Shown: positions 1 to 8,793 of the stretch, piece by piece
Position numbering within the stretch: position 1 is the first letter of the stretch
Layout of the letters: every line of letters starts with the position of its first letter
Source: Helicobacter mustelae
GTDB lineage: Bacteria; Campylobacterota; Campylobacteria; Campylobacterales; Helicobacteraceae
Reading direction: 5' to 3'
Assembly: GCF_900476215.1 (NCBI RefSeq)
Contig: NZ_LS483446.1
Coordinates: forward strand, 868,001-932,000
Length of the DNA stretch: 64,000 nt
Made by a program: the position numbers and the translations under genes
Notes under the pieces: generated by a model
The model's input: only the letters and a program-made list of their open reading frames with translations
Database searches by the model: none
Told to the model about the DNA's origin: nothing

Positions 1-1
1 A

Positions 2-103
2 GGAGCAGTGATGAATAGCAGGGTGCTAGAGGGCATGGAGCTGGATTTTCTTAGGAGCTTAGATCTGACTAATTTTTTTGAGTTGATAGGATTTTTTGCT
101 TGA
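2..103 (+). CDS. possible 3' end of a gene starting before the window
   Basis: The frame is open from the window edge to a TGA at 101-103 and reads about 33 residues, with leucine/phenylalanine-rich ends such as ELDFLRSLDLTNFFELIGFF. Nothing in it identifies a family. It could be the C-terminus of a plus-strand gene converging on rsmH, or chance. The remaining bases to 293 hold no convincing gene on either strand; the open frame crossing 147-428 is largely antisense to rsmH and looks spurious. Confidence 0.25.
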   Translation, partial: GAVMNSRVLEGMELDFLRSLDLTNFFELIGFFA

Positions 104-293
104 GATTTTGACCTTATGAAGGAGGCTCACTCCGCAGGGATGGAGTTTGACAAAAATTTATCAAAAACACCATCCAAAAAATGCTACATATTGCAAACCA
201 AGCTCTCCTGTCTCTATTAGAATTCCCAAAAATAAAAATGCTAAAAACTCACAAAATCCTACAAAGAAAGCCTCTTGTCAAATGCCAGGAATT

Positions 294-1205
294 TCATCCA
301 AAATGAAAGGCGCGCATTTTTGCACTTCTGGAGCGAGGATTTCTCTTTATTTCTTCTTGGCTTGGGATGATGGGCTTTTTGGTGAGAAGCACTCCTTTTT
401 GGTGGTGGTTGCCGCAGGTGCATTTTAGCGCCTCAAGTGGGCAGATACAGCTCTTTGTATAAGATTTTAGGGCCTGTTTGAGGATGCGATCTTCTAGGGA
501 GTGGAAGGTGATGACACAGAGCCTGGCATCTTTTAGCTTTTGTGCGTGCAAAAGAAGCCTTTCTAGCTCCTCTAATTCACCATTGACCTCGATGCGTAGG
601 GCCTGATAGACTAGGGGTAGGATTTTTGGATTGCGAAAATGTGCCTTCAAAAATGCATTGAATGTTTTTGGATCTCCAAAGTCTGTGCGTGTGCGCTCTT
701 GAGAGAGGAGTTGAGCGAGTTTTTTACTTTCTCTAAGCTCTCCATATTCACGAAAAACACGCTCCAATGCAAAGGCAGAATAATGATTAAGGATTGTTTT
801 TGCACTGATATGCGCATCATTATCCATGCGCATATCCAGCACTTCACTCTCAAAGCCAAAGCCTTTTTTGGGAGTATCAAGCTGATAGGAACTCACACCA
901 ATATCTGCTAGGACTCCTTTGATTTCCCTGCCATATTGCGCGATGAGTGGCTCTATTTGCTCTCCAAATCCACTAGCAACACAGCAAAAACGCTCCTTAA
1001 AGGGAGATAGGAGTTTTGTGGCATAGGCTCTGGCGTCTTTGTCCTTGTCAATGCCAATGATGCGGATGCTTTGGTTTTGCTCAAGCAAGGCTTTGGAATG
1101 TCCGCCAAATCCAAGCGTACAATCAATGATAATTCCCTCTTTTATGTCTTTGAAAATGTCTAAAACCTCATGGAGCAAAACAGGAATATGTGGGGAGGTG
1201 TGCAA
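294..1205 (-). CDS. rsmH: 16S rRNA m4C1402 N4-methyltransferase RsmH (MraW)
   Basis: This protein of 303 residues methylates N4 of C1402 in 16S rRNA with S-adenosylmethionine. It opens with the family signature PHIPVLLHEVLD, followed by the SAM-binding stretch IIDCTLGFGGHS near residue 30, and later GVLADIGVSSYQLD and the family-typical VNGELEELE and CVITFHSLEDRILKQ. The C-terminal NPRSRSAKMRAF is the usual RsmH ending. Length is normal for the family. It lies directly downstream of the RNase P RNA gene on the same strand and may share its transcript. No mur or fts genes are visible beside it. Confidence 0.96.
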   Translation of the reverse strand: MHTSPHIPVLLHEVLDIFKDIKEGIIIDCTLGFGGHSKALLEQNQSIRIIGIDKDKDARAYATKLLSPFKERFCCVASGFGEQIEPLIAQYGREIKGVLADIGVSSYQLDTPKKGFGFESEVLDMRMDNDAHISAKTILNHYSAFALERVFREYGELRESKKLAQLLSQERTRTDFGDPKTFNAFLKAHFRNPKILPLVYQALRIEVNGELEELERLLLHAQKLKDARLCVITFHSLEDRILKQALKSYTKSCICPLEALKCTCGNHHQKGVLLTKKPIIPSQEEIKRNPRSRSAKMRAFHFG

Positions 1206-1237
1206 AATCTGCCTTGTAAGGAGAGAATTTGGTATAG

Positions 1238-1550
1238 CGATAAGCCGAGTTCTGTCATTGAGTGATTATTTATCTAGGCGCGGTTTTACAACGACGCTCA
1301 AGCAAAGAGTTTTGAAGAATGAGACACTAACCATACTCTTTTTGCTACGGATTGGGTTTACACGGACGGAGAGAATTGCTTCAATCCCGGTGGGCTCTTA
1401 CCCCACCTTTTCACCCTTACTATAAAAAATAGCGGTTCTTTTCTGTTGCACTTTCCCTTAGCTTACGCTAGCCATTTGTTAAATGGAATCCTGTCTCTGT
1501 AGCTCGGACTTTCCTCTCAGAATCTGAGCAATCACCTGCTATACCAGGAG
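1238..1550 (-). ncRNA. rnpB: RNase P RNA (M1 RNA)
   Basis: This is the catalytic RNA of ribonuclease P, which matures tRNA 5' ends. Read on the minus strand, the 5' part contains the conserved GAGGAAAGTCCGAGCT (about 1507-1522) and the 3' part ends with ACAGAACTCGGCTTAT (about 1240-1255), the two strands of the universal P4-region core. Between them lies GGTGGGGTAAGAGCCCACC, a conserved specificity-domain hairpin. Ends are approximate: the 5' end is placed about 6 bases after the -10 box and the 3' end just after the conserved block. Length of about 310 nt fits a bacterial type A RNA. Confidence 0.93.
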
Positions 1551-1554
1551 CGCC

Positions 1555-1560
1555 ATTATA
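1555..1560 (-). promoter_or_regulatory. -10 box of rnpB
   Basis: The minus strand reads GCTATAATGG, a perfect TATAAT immediately upstream of the RNase P RNA. Helicobacter sigma80 promoters typically show a good -10 and little -35, as here. Confidence 0.65.
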
Positions 1561-1581
1561 GCAAAATATAGTGCTTTGTGT

Positions 1582-1587
1582 TATAAT
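1582..1587 (+). promoter_or_regulatory. -10 box of the MarR-RND operon
   Basis: TGTGTTATAATC has a perfect TATAAT, 33 bp before the marR start and divergent from the rnpB promoter 21 bp away. It shows that the upstream in-frame codon at 1576 cannot be the start of marR. No clear inverted repeat for MarR autoregulation was recognised around it. Confidence 0.6.
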
Positions 1588-1620
1588 CTTTTTTTGAAAT
1601 TTCACAAGGGAAAAAATGGC

Positions 1621-2088
1621 ATGGAGCAGAGTCACACACAAGAATCCATCGCGGTTCTAGAGAACAATGACATCATCAAAAAAATCTTTGCAATCGAAAA
1701 AAAAGTGCGCGCAATTATTGTGGAGAGTTTGCGGCAGTTTGACATTGGATTTGAGCAGGCCAAACTGCTCATGATCCTAGAGGCTCACGAGCAAAAAAGC
1801 AAAGAGGCTATTCATGCAAAGAGGATTGCTGAGATTCTCTGCAAAGACAAGACCACAATCTCGCGCGCGATTCAGGTTTTGGAGGGCAAGGGCTTAATCC
1901 TTTGTCAAAAAGGCAGTGGTGATAAAAGAGCCATTGAAATCTCGCTTACAAAGGAGGGGAAGAGATTGGTTGGCATCGTTTATAATGTCAAAATTCATCA
2001 CATCCAAAAATTTCATCAACATTTCACCCAAGAAGAAAAAGAAAATCTCACAAGGCTGCTTTCTCATTTGCTGGAAATCTTGGAATGA
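1621..2088 (+). CDS. MarR-family transcriptional regulator
   Basis: A protein of 155 residues with a winged helix-turn-helix: the helix pair AKRIAEILCKDKTTISRAIQ (about 66-85), then the wing GLILCQKGSGDKRAIEISLT, whose D-R pair is the MarR wing signature, and a C-terminal dimerisation helix rich in K/H/E. ATG 1621 is preferred because it has AAGGG about 10 bases upstream and lies after the promoter. The gene overlaps the next one by ATGA, so it heads an efflux operon and probably represses it in response to a drug-like ligand; ligand and operator are inferred, not seen. Confidence 0.88.
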   Translation: MEQSHTQESIAVLENNDIIKKIFAIEKKVRAIIVESLRQFDIGFEQAKLLMILEAHEQKSKEAIHAKRIAEILCKDKTTISRAIQVLEGKGLILCQKGSGDKRAIEISLTKEGKRLVGIVYNVKIHHIQKFHQHFTQEEKENLTRLLSHLLEILE

Positions 2089-3098
2089 AGCTTGTATATT
2101 TTTTCTTTTTCCTCTCTTGTGTTTTGTTCACAAAGCCCATTGCCATCAATACCCAGCCCATCAAACTGGGTACACTGGAGCAAAAAGAAAATTTCATAGG
2201 AAGCGTGCTTTTCAAAGAAGTGGCAAACATCGCCTCCCAATCTAGTGGCGCGGTGGAGGAGGTGTACTTTGAGCTTGGCCAACGGGTCAAAAAGGGAGAG
2301 AGATTAATCCGCCTCAATGATGATTTTTTGCAAAAAGACATCATCATCAAACAAGCAAAACTAACGCAAGCCCAATATATCTTGGAAAACAAAAAAAAAG
2401 AGTTAGAACGCTATGAAAATCTCCTAAAAACCAAATCTGTCGCCCTGCAGCAATACGAAAATATTCAATACGAAGTAAAGATGCAAGAGTCTAACATCCT
2501 AGCCTTGCAAACCGAGCTTGAGATCTCAAAACTCGATCTTGCCCAAAAGATCATCTATGCTCCCTTTGATGGAGTCATCGTAGATCAAAAAATCCATCAA
2601 AGCGAATGGATCCGCGCAGGGGAGACCATCTGCCAGATTCTTAACACCAAGGATGCGGAAGTCGTGACAGATGTCCCAAGCTTCATGGTGGAGTTTCTAA
2701 AGCTTGGCCAAAGGGTACAGGTCAAAATCCGTCAAAAAATTTATCTAGGCAAAGTGAGTGCCATCATCCCTAGAGCCGATAGAAATTCCAGAAATTTCCC
2801 TGTCTATATCAGCATCAAAACAGATGACACACTGCTTGAAGGAATGTCTGCTTTGATTTCTCTAAATGTCAATCAAAAAAATACAGGCTTTTTAATCCCG
2901 CGCGATAGCATTGTGCAACGCGATGGGAGGCCTGGCATCTTTGTGGTTCGGGATGCTCATGCAGTGCTTGTGCCAGTGGAGGTTTTATCGCGCAATCGCG
3001 ATGAGGTATTGGTAAAAGGAGCACTCAAAAAAGGCGAGAGGGTGGTGTCTCGCGGGCAGGATGTGTTGCAAAATGGCAGTGAGGTCAGGGAAGATTAG
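2085..3098 (+). CDS. RND efflux membrane-fusion (periplasmic adaptor) protein
   Basis: A protein of 337 residues of the HlyD/AcrA type that links an inner-membrane RND pump to an outer-membrane channel. It has a signal peptide (VYFFFFLSCVLFTKPIA), a lipoyl half motif (SGAVEEVYFELGQRVKKGERLIRL is the region at about 52-75), a coiled-coil hairpin at about 85-150 rich in Q/K/E, the second lipoyl half (IYAPFDGVIVDQKIHQSEW) and beta-barrel and membrane-proximal regions. Translation is coupled to marR (ATGA) and to the pump (TAGTG). An A9 run at 2391-2399 sits inside the gene and could slip. Confidence 0.9.
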   Translation: MKLVYFFFFLSCVLFTKPIAINTQPIKLGTLEQKENFIGSVLFKEVANIASQSSGAVEEVYFELGQRVKKGERLIRLNDDFLQKDIIIKQAKLTQAQYILENKKKELERYENLLKTKSVALQQYENIQYEVKMQESNILALQTELEISKLDLAQKIIYAPFDGVIVDQKIHQSEWIRAGETICQILNTKDAEVVTDVPSFMVEFLKLGQRVQVKIRQKIYLGKVSAIIPRADRNSRNFPVYISIKTDDTLLEGMSALISLNVNQKNTGFLIPRDSIVQRDGRPGIFVVRDAHAVLVPVEVLSRNRDEVLVKGALKKGERVVSRGQDVLQNGSEVRED

Positions 3099-6000
3099 TG
3101 AATTCCTGGATTAAGTTCTGCCTGAAAAATCCCGTGGGGGTTTTTGTTTGCGCGATTTTTTTGCTGCTATTTGGATATATCGCACTCTCAAAAATCCCCT
3201 ACCAGCTGCTGCCCCAAGTCACCCACCCCGTGGTAAGTGTATACACCATCTGGAAGGGTGCTACTCCCTATGAAATAGAAAAAGAAATTACCCAGCGCCA
3301 AGAAAAAACCCTCAAAAACACCCCCAATTTGCTTGCCATGACCTCCACATCCAAAGAGGGGATGGCAATCATTAATTTGGAATTTGCCATTTCCACGGAT
3401 ATGAAAACCGCACTCTTAAATATCAGCTCTAGGCTTGATGAGGTGCGCGGCTATCCTGCGGATGTAGAAAAACCCATCATCAAACCAACAGGGGAAAACA
3501 TCCCCATTTCTGTGTATTTGTTTGCAAAAAGTATCAATCCCCATTTGGACATCAATACTGCCAAAAATTTTATCAATGATGAGATTCTCAAATATTATGA
3601 ACGCATTGAGGGGGTAGGGGAGGTGTATGTGAGTGGAGGGAGGAAAAAACAGATTTTTATCACACTAGATACTCAGAAGCTGGCATTTTTTCACATTACT
3701 ATGGATGAGGTCATTGCAAGTATCAAAAAACAAAATGTCAATATTTCTGCAGGAAGCATGGATTTTTTCCAAAGGAGCTATCGCATCTCTACCAATGGAG
3801 AATACACGAGCCTAGATGCTATCAGAAATACTGTGGTAAAAACCATCGATCATAAAAATATTTTGCTTAGAGATCTTGCAAGCGTCTCTGAAGGATATGA
3901 AAAGCTCACAAGCTATAATGTTCATAATGGCAGCAATGTCATCTCCCTCCAGATCCGCCCCACTGCAAGCGCAAATATCCTCGATCTCACCAATAGAGTA
4001 GAAAAGCTCACCCACCGCCTCAATGAGGATTTTTTAAAAAAGCGGGGCATCGTGATGGAGTGGGGGAGGGATCAACGCCAATATATCAAGTCCTCCATCT
4101 CCCTTATGCGAGAGAATATTTTTGTGGGGATTTTGCTAGCAATTGGCGTGCTATTTTTGTTTTTGCGCAATCTCATGTCTTTAGTTGTGATTAGCCTAGT
4201 CATTCCTTTAAGCATCATGGGATCTTTGATCTTTTTGCAGGCTTGGGGTCGCACGTTCAATGTGATTTCGCTGGCTGGAATTTCCTTTGCAGTAAGCATG
4301 ATTATTGATAGCGCAATTGTAGTACTAGAAAATATTTTGCGCCAAGCCAAAATCCAAAAAAATTTTTTTCTCGCCTGTGTGGTGGGGACTAGGGAGGTGG
4401 GGGGAGCGTTGTTTGCCTCCAGTGTGACTACCATTGCGATTTTTGTGCCCATTATTTTTGTCAAAGATGATGCAGGCAGGCTCTTTGTTGACATTGCACT
4501 TGCCTCTTCTAGCATCATTTTGCTTTCTTTATTGGTGTGCTTTTTTATGATTCCTACATTTTTGTATGTGCTGCTAAAGCGCAGTGACTTTGGGAGGAAA
4601 AAGGGCAAAGTGGATGCATTCTTAGTGCATTTGGGACGTGTGCTTAGCTTTTGGATTATGCAAAGCGTGCGATTTTGTGTGCGGAACAAAAAGAGGCAAA
4701 TCATTACCGTGGTAGGCTTTGTGGGGATCTGTGGCATCTTTAGCTATGCAGCCTTTCCAAAGACAGATTATCTTCCCAGGGGGAATCAAAATTTTATCTT
4801 TGCAAATCTCTCCATCCCCCCAGGTCTCTCATTAAAAGAAAAAAAACGCATCCTAGATGCATTGCAAGCAGATTTTTATCCCTTTTTGCTAGAGAATCAC
4901 AACTCCCATGCCAAGATCCCAGCAATCAAGGACTTTTTTATTAGCACAGGAGAGAGGGTTTCTTTTTATCTAGTGAGCGCGGACAAAAAAAAGATCCCAG
5001 AGCTCATGGATTATGCCCAAGAGAAGATTGATTCCATCCCCAATGTGAGGGGCTCTATCTTGCAGCAAGAGATTTTTAGCGGCGCTTCTAGCTCAAGCAT
5101 TGATATCAATATCACGGGAGGAAATCTGGATTCTATCAGCAAAACAGCAGGCAAATTGATTGCAAGCATCAAAAAAAATCTCCCAAAAGTTAGCATCAGT
5201 GTCGTGCCAGCAAGAGAGAGCAACAACCAAGAAATCAATCTCTACCCCGATAAAAGTGCCCTTGCGCTCAATGGTCTCAATGTGGAGAGTTTTGGGATTA
5301 TGGTGGGGGTGATCTTAAATGGAAAAAAAGTAGGGGAATATCGCAAGGATGAGGGGATTTTAGATATGATTTTAGACTCTAAAAAGTCCTTGAAGAATGA
5401 TGGCAAAACATCTCCTGAGGATATTTTTTATTCTCAAATCTATACGCCAAATGGCGGAGTTTTACCCCTCAATACTCTAGCCACAATCAAGCATGAATAT
5501 GGCGTTTCTAGGATCCGTCATTTTGAACAGCAGCGCAATATTTTGTTGATTTTAAATATCAGGGACAATACGCCTGTAGAAACGCTTGCCCAGATCTTGC
5601 AAGAAAAAGTGATTGCACCCATTGCTGCAGAGAGTGAAAATGACATTACGCTCTCTGGGAGTGCTGGGAAATTGCAGAAGTTAAAGACAGAGCTATTGCA
5701 TGGATTTTTGCTAGCCATTGTGATTACTTATTTGATTCTTTGTGCATTGTATGGCAATTTTCTCTATCCCTTTATTATTATTTTGACCGTTCCTCTTGCC
5801 ACTACGGGGGGATTGATAGGGCTTTATTTGGTCAATCACTTCATTGCAAAGCAAAATCTTGATGTCTTGACCATGCTTGGATTTATTATTTTGGTGGGAA
5901 GTGTGGTGAATAATGCGATTTTGATTGTCTATCAGACATTGAATAATCTCAAAAAAATGCAGCCTAGGCGCGCTGTGTTTTTGGCGACAAAAACCCGCCT

Positions 6001-6196
6001 AGCTCCTATTTATATGAGTATGCTTACTAGCGTTTTGGCACTGTTTCCTTTAGTGATCTTTGCTGGGGATGGGAGTGAGATTTATCGCGGCCTTGGGGCG
6101 ATATTAATTGGTGGTATGATTTTCTCCACATTCATCACTGTTTTGATCATCCCAGCGCTGTTATTGTTGTGTATAAAGGCCAAACAGAAAGCTTGA
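3098..6196 (+). CDS. RND multidrug efflux pump, AcrB/HAE1-like
   Basis: A proton-driven inner-membrane exporter of 1032 residues, close to the AcrB length. It has an N-terminal membrane helix (GVFVCAIFLLLFGYIAL), the large porter domain, TM4 with IIDSAIVVLENI (Asp near residue 403, in the position of the first AcrB relay aspartate, the second being Ser) and TM10 with VVNNAILIV (near 937), the common HAE1 variant. The start is GTG inside TAGTG. The operon is marR-adaptor-pump with no outer-membrane channel gene, so it must borrow a TolC-like protein from elsewhere. Substrates cannot be told from sequence; most likely drugs or detergents. Confidence 0.9.
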   Translation: MNSWIKFCLKNPVGVFVCAIFLLLFGYIALSKIPYQLLPQVTHPVVSVYTIWKGATPYEIEKEITQRQEKTLKNTPNLLAMTSTSKEGMAIINLEFAISTDMKTALLNISSRLDEVRGYPADVEKPIIKPTGENIPISVYLFAKSINPHLDINTAKNFINDEILKYYERIEGVGEVYVSGGRKKQIFITLDTQKLAFFHITMDEVIASIKKQNVNISAGSMDFFQRSYRISTNGEYTSLDAIRNTVVKTIDHKNILLRDLASVSEGYEKLTSYNVHNGSNVISLQIRPTASANILDLTNRVEKLTHRLNEDFLKKRGIVMEWGRDQRQYIKSSISLMRENIFVGILLAIGVLFLFLRNLMSLVVISLVIPLSIMGSLIFLQAWGRTFNVISLAGISFAVSMIIDSAIVVLENILRQAKIQKNFFLACVVGTREVGGALFASSVTTIAIFVPIIFVKDDAGRLFVDIALASSSIILLSLLVCFFMIPTFLYVLLKRSDFGRKKGKVDAFLVHLGRVLSFWIMQSVRFCVRNKKRQIITVVGFVGICGIFSYAAFPKTDYLPRGNQNFIFANLSIPPGLSLKEKKRILDALQADFYPFLLENHNSHAKIPAIKDFFISTGERVSFYLVSADKKKIPELMDYAQEKIDSIPNVRGSILQQEIFSGASSSSIDINITGGNLDSISKTAGKLIASIKKNLPKVSISVVPARESNNQEINLYPDKSALALNGLNVESFGIMVGVILNGKKVGEYRKDEGILDMILDSKKSLKNDGKTSPEDIFYSQIYTPNGGVLPLNTLATIKHEYGVSRIRHFEQQRNILLILNIRDNTPVETLAQILQEKVIAPIAAESENDITLSGSAGKLQKLKTELLHGFLLAIVITYLILCALYGNFLYPFIIILTVPLATTGGLIGLYLVNHFIAKQNLDVLTMLGFIILVGSVVNNAILIVYQTLNNLKKMQPRRAVFLATKTRLAPIYMSMLTSVLALFPLVIFAGDGSEIYRGLGAILIGGMIFSTFITVLIIPALLLLCIKAKQKA

Positions 6197-6260
6197 GCTG
6201 GGCTCTTTGCCTTATGGATTTGATATAGCAGAATGGACGGGATTGGGGAGAGCGCAGGAT

Positions 6261-6286
6261 TTCCCTAGAAGGGAATGGGATTTTTA
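6261..6286 (+). terminator. candidate terminator after the RND operon
   Basis: TTCCCT-AGA-AGGGAA forms a perfect 6-bp stem about 65 bases after the pump stop, with a short T run (ATTTTTA) a few bases later. The T run is displaced from the stem, so this is only a candidate. Confidence 0.4.
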
Positions 6287-6402
6287 GATGAGTGGCGCGA
6301 TGGGATGTGGTGAAGAGGCTTTCATCTCGCGGCGTGGAAAATTTAAAGCGGGTAGATTTTCAAAAAGACAGCAAGCATCTCACGCAAGCAGCTTCAAAGA
6401 CC

Positions 6403-6433
6403 CTGGGGGAGGTTTGATTCAAACCACCCGCAG
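6403..6433. other. strong intergenic hairpin
   Basis: CTGGGGGA-GGTTTG-ATT-CAAACC-ACCCGCAG folds into a stem of 6 perfect pairs extended by seven more with two mismatches. It lies between convergent RND pump and gpmI, about 40 bases after the gpmI stop, and has no T run on either strand. It may be a 3' end stabiliser or part of a small RNA. The rest of 6197-6474 shows no supported gene. Confidence 0.5.
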
Positions 6434-6474
6434 AATTCCTACAGAAGAGTTTTTATGGATGTGGGTGGGGTGTT

Positions 6475-7947
6475 TTAAATTAATGGCTCTTGCATTTCTT
6501 CAGGAATGGGCAGGTCCATGATCTTGAGTACGCTAGAAGCGATGTTGCACAGACTTCCTCTTTGCACTTTCTTGATCCCTTGTGCCATGATGAAGCAGTA
6601 CACATCCCCCACGGTGTGATTGGTGAGGATTTTGCCATTCTCATCTTGCATTTTTTCACAATTTCCATGATCGCTAGTCAAAATCACTGCATAATCTAGC
6701 TTTTTTGCTAGGGAGAAAATCTCTCCTAGTTCCCTATCCACAGCCTCTACAGCCTTGATTGCTGCTTGAAAATTCCCTGTATGTCCCACCATATCTCCAT
6801 TGGCAAAATTCACCACGATAAAATCACTGCCTTGCTCCATGAATTTGCACACGACCCTGCCCACCTCGCGTGCACTCATTTCAGGCGCCAGGTCATAGGT
6901 CTTGACTTTGGGGGAGGCGATGAGTGCTCGAGTCTCTCTGGTGAAGGGCTCCTCCACGCCGCCATTAAAAAAGAAAGTGACATGCGCGTACTTTTCAGTC
7001 TCAGCCACATGGGCCTGGGTGAGATTGTGTGAAGCAATCACTTCAGAGAGGCAATTTTTTACATTGTCTTTGGGGAAGAGGATGGGGTGGGGGAAATTTT
7101 TGTCATATTCTGTCATGGTAGCAATGTGGATTTTTTGCTTTTTGAACTCTTTGAGCGGTGCATTGCCTTCAAGAGCTTGGATGATCTCGCGCGCCCTATC
7201 ACTGCGAAAATTGCTAAATAAAAAGCCATCTCCCTCCTCCATCCCCTCATAATCGCCAAAGCTTGCTGGGGTTAGGAATTCATCAAAAATTCCTTTTTGA
7301 TACTCTGATTCTACATAAGACTGGACATCAAGGGGACTTTTGTTGGCTGCTTTTGTGATGGCCTCATAGGCCTGCTGTATGCGCTCCCAGCGCCCATCGC
7401 GATCCATGGCATAAAATCTCCCACTAAGTGTGGCGATGGAGATATTTTCCTGGCATAAGGGCAGGATTTCTAGGAGAAAGGTCTGGAAACTTTGGGGGGA
7501 AACATCGCGCCCATCGCTAATTATATGCAAGAAAATAGGCTTATTGGCCTTGCTGGCAATTTTTATGAGTGCGAGAAAATGAGAAATGTGAGAATGCACT
7601 CCGCCATCACTAAGTAGGCCACAGAGATGGATTCTTTTACTTTTTTGCAAAAAATCCTGCAAGATAGGATTTTTTTCTAGCTCATTTTGCTCTATAACAC
7701 GGTGGATTTTTACCAAATCTTGGTAGAGGATTTGCCCGCTCCCAAGGCTCATATGCCCGACTTCAGAATTCCCCATTTGCCCCTCTGGCAGCCCCACATG
7801 ACTCCCATAGGTATGAATGAGAGAATGAGGGACATGCGCAAATAGCCAATCATAGGTGGGCTTTTTGGCATGCGCAAAGGCATTGTAGTGGGGGCTTGGA
7901 TTATGACCAATCCCATCGGTGATAATCAATACAACTTTTTGAGGCAT
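6475..7947 (-). CDS. gpmI: 2,3-bisphosphoglycerate-independent phosphoglycerate mutase
   Basis: This enzyme interconverts 3- and 2-phosphoglycerate in glycolysis and gluconeogenesis using two Mn ions and a phosphoserine. The N-terminal phosphatase-type motif ([17 protein letters not shown]) carries the first metal Asp, and [16 protein letters not shown] carries the nucleophile Ser61. [13 protein letters not shown] and [14 protein letters not shown] form the substrate loop, and [12 protein letters not shown] near the C-terminus supplies metal ligands. At 490 residues it is normal for the family. The start has GGAGC upstream on the minus strand. Confidence 0.97.
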   Translation of the reverse strand: MPQKVVLIITDGIGHNPSPHYNAFAHAKKPTYDWLFAHVPHSLIHTYGSHVGLPEGQMGNSEVGHMSLGSGQILYQDLVKIHRVIEQNELEKNPILQDFLQKSKRIHLCGLLSDGGVHSHISHFLALIKIASKANKPIFLHIISDGRDVSPQSFQTFLLEILPLCQENISIATLSGRFYAMDRDGRWERIQQAYEAITKAANKSPLDVQSYVESEYQKGIFDEFLTPASFGDYEGMEEGDGFLFSNFRSDRAREIIQALEGNAPLKEFKKQKIHIATMTEYDKNFPHPILFPKDNVKNCLSEVIASHNLTQAHVAETEKYAHVTFFFNGGVEEPFTRETRALIASPKVKTYDLAPEMSAREVGRVVCKFMEQGSDFIVVNFANGDMVGHTGNFQAAIKAVEAVDRELGEIFSLAKKLDYAVILTSDHGNCEKMQDENGKILTNHTVGDVYCFIMAQGIKKVQRGSLCNIASSVLKIMDLPIPEEMQEPLI

Positions 7948-8036
7948 CTTTGCTCCTTTATTTTTGCTTGAGTTTTGTTTTGCTGCTTTTATAAAACCCT
8001 ATAGGCCATTTTAAAAAATCTTTGAGGACTTGTTCC

Positions 8037-8714
8037 CTACTCGCTTAAGAAATAAAAATCTTGTTTTTTCTTTTGGGTGTTTATCTTATCTGGTAGGGTG
8101 GAATTTTGATTCTCCAGGAAAAAATCAGAGCTTTTGCTTTGCTCTTGCCACTCTAAGGGCTCTTCTTCGATGAGAAAAATGGGGATGAAGGCTTTTAGCA
8201 GGGCAATTTTTTGTGATACCTTTTTGGCATAGAGCTCTGCTTTTTGGTTCTTTTCTTGGTTTTTTAGCCAGGAGGTACCCTTGTTGTAGGATTTGAGCAT
8301 TTTTTCTTGATTTCCTCCAAACCTTTTACGCCACATAAGCAGCTGATCGAGTGCGACTTTTGCAGCAAAGTCTTGATCTTGGATGAGGATTTGTCCTACC
8401 ATGTTGCGATTAAAAGCACTGTCTTTGAGTTTGGAATATTGCGCGATCACCACGGGAAGGTGCGCGTGAAACAGTCCCGCACTAGGATCAGAAAAATTGA
8501 GCATGTATTTTCCAGCACAAGACTCCTGCCAGGCAATGGCTGCCATCATATAGCCTAGGTCTTGCTCATTTCCATAATGAAAAGCAAACAAAATGGCCTT
8601 TTTTTGCGCCGGGGTAAAATCCCCTGGAGTCTCACAGCTCCCAGATAATCTACCAAGAGGCAAATCCGCAAAAACCGCCGCCAAAGCCGCACAAAAAAAT
8701 AAGATTTTCTTCAT
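8037..8714 (-). CDS. secreted lysozyme-like (transglycosylase-type) protein, HP0973-like
   Basis: A protein of 225 residues with a signal peptide (MKKILFFCAALAAVFA) and a small lysozyme-like segment: MMAAIAWQESCAGKY (Glu64 in the position of a catalytic Glu) followed by DPSAGLFHAHLP, resembling the E...GLFQ pattern of soluble lytic transglycosylases. The C-terminal 60 residues are low-complexity and charged. H. pylori has a similar protein (HP0973) between the same two neighbours. A role in trimming peptidoglycan is inferred from the fold-like motif only; the family is not well characterised. Confidence 0.7.
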   Translation of the reverse strand: MKKILFFCAALAAVFADLPLGRLSGSCETPGDFTPAQKKAILFAFHYGNEQDLGYMMAAIAWQESCAGKYMLNFSDPSAGLFHAHLPVVIAQYSKLKDSAFNRNMVGQILIQDQDFAAKVALDQLLMWRKRFGGNQEKMLKSYNKGTSWLKNQEKNQKAELYAKKVSQKIALLKAFIPIFLIEEEPLEWQEQSKSSDFFLENQNSTLPDKINTQKKKQDFYFLSE

Positions 8715-8746
8715 GAATTAGAAAAGCTCCAGGCCGTATTTTAGGC

Positions 8747-8756
8747 TATAATTATA
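8747..8756. promoter_or_regulatory. shared palindromic -10 for divergent genes
   Basis: TATAATTATA is its own reverse complement. It supplies a TATAAT at 8747-8752 for glyS on the plus strand and a TATAAT at 8751-8756 on the minus strand for the lysozyme-like gene. Both give leaders of about 30-35 bases. Confidence 0.6.
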
Positions 8757-8793
8757 CAGAGACTAGAAGTAATTAAGCAAATAGGGGTTTTTG

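Noticed and set aside
147-428. A 93-codon plus-strand frame at the left edge
   Set aside because: Its second half is antisense to the end of rsmH and the first half has poly-Lys/Asn sequence typical of chance A-rich frames.
6288-6521. A 77-codon frame between the RND pump and gpmI
   Set aside because: It overlaps the antisense of gpmI, runs through the hairpin, and shows no family features.
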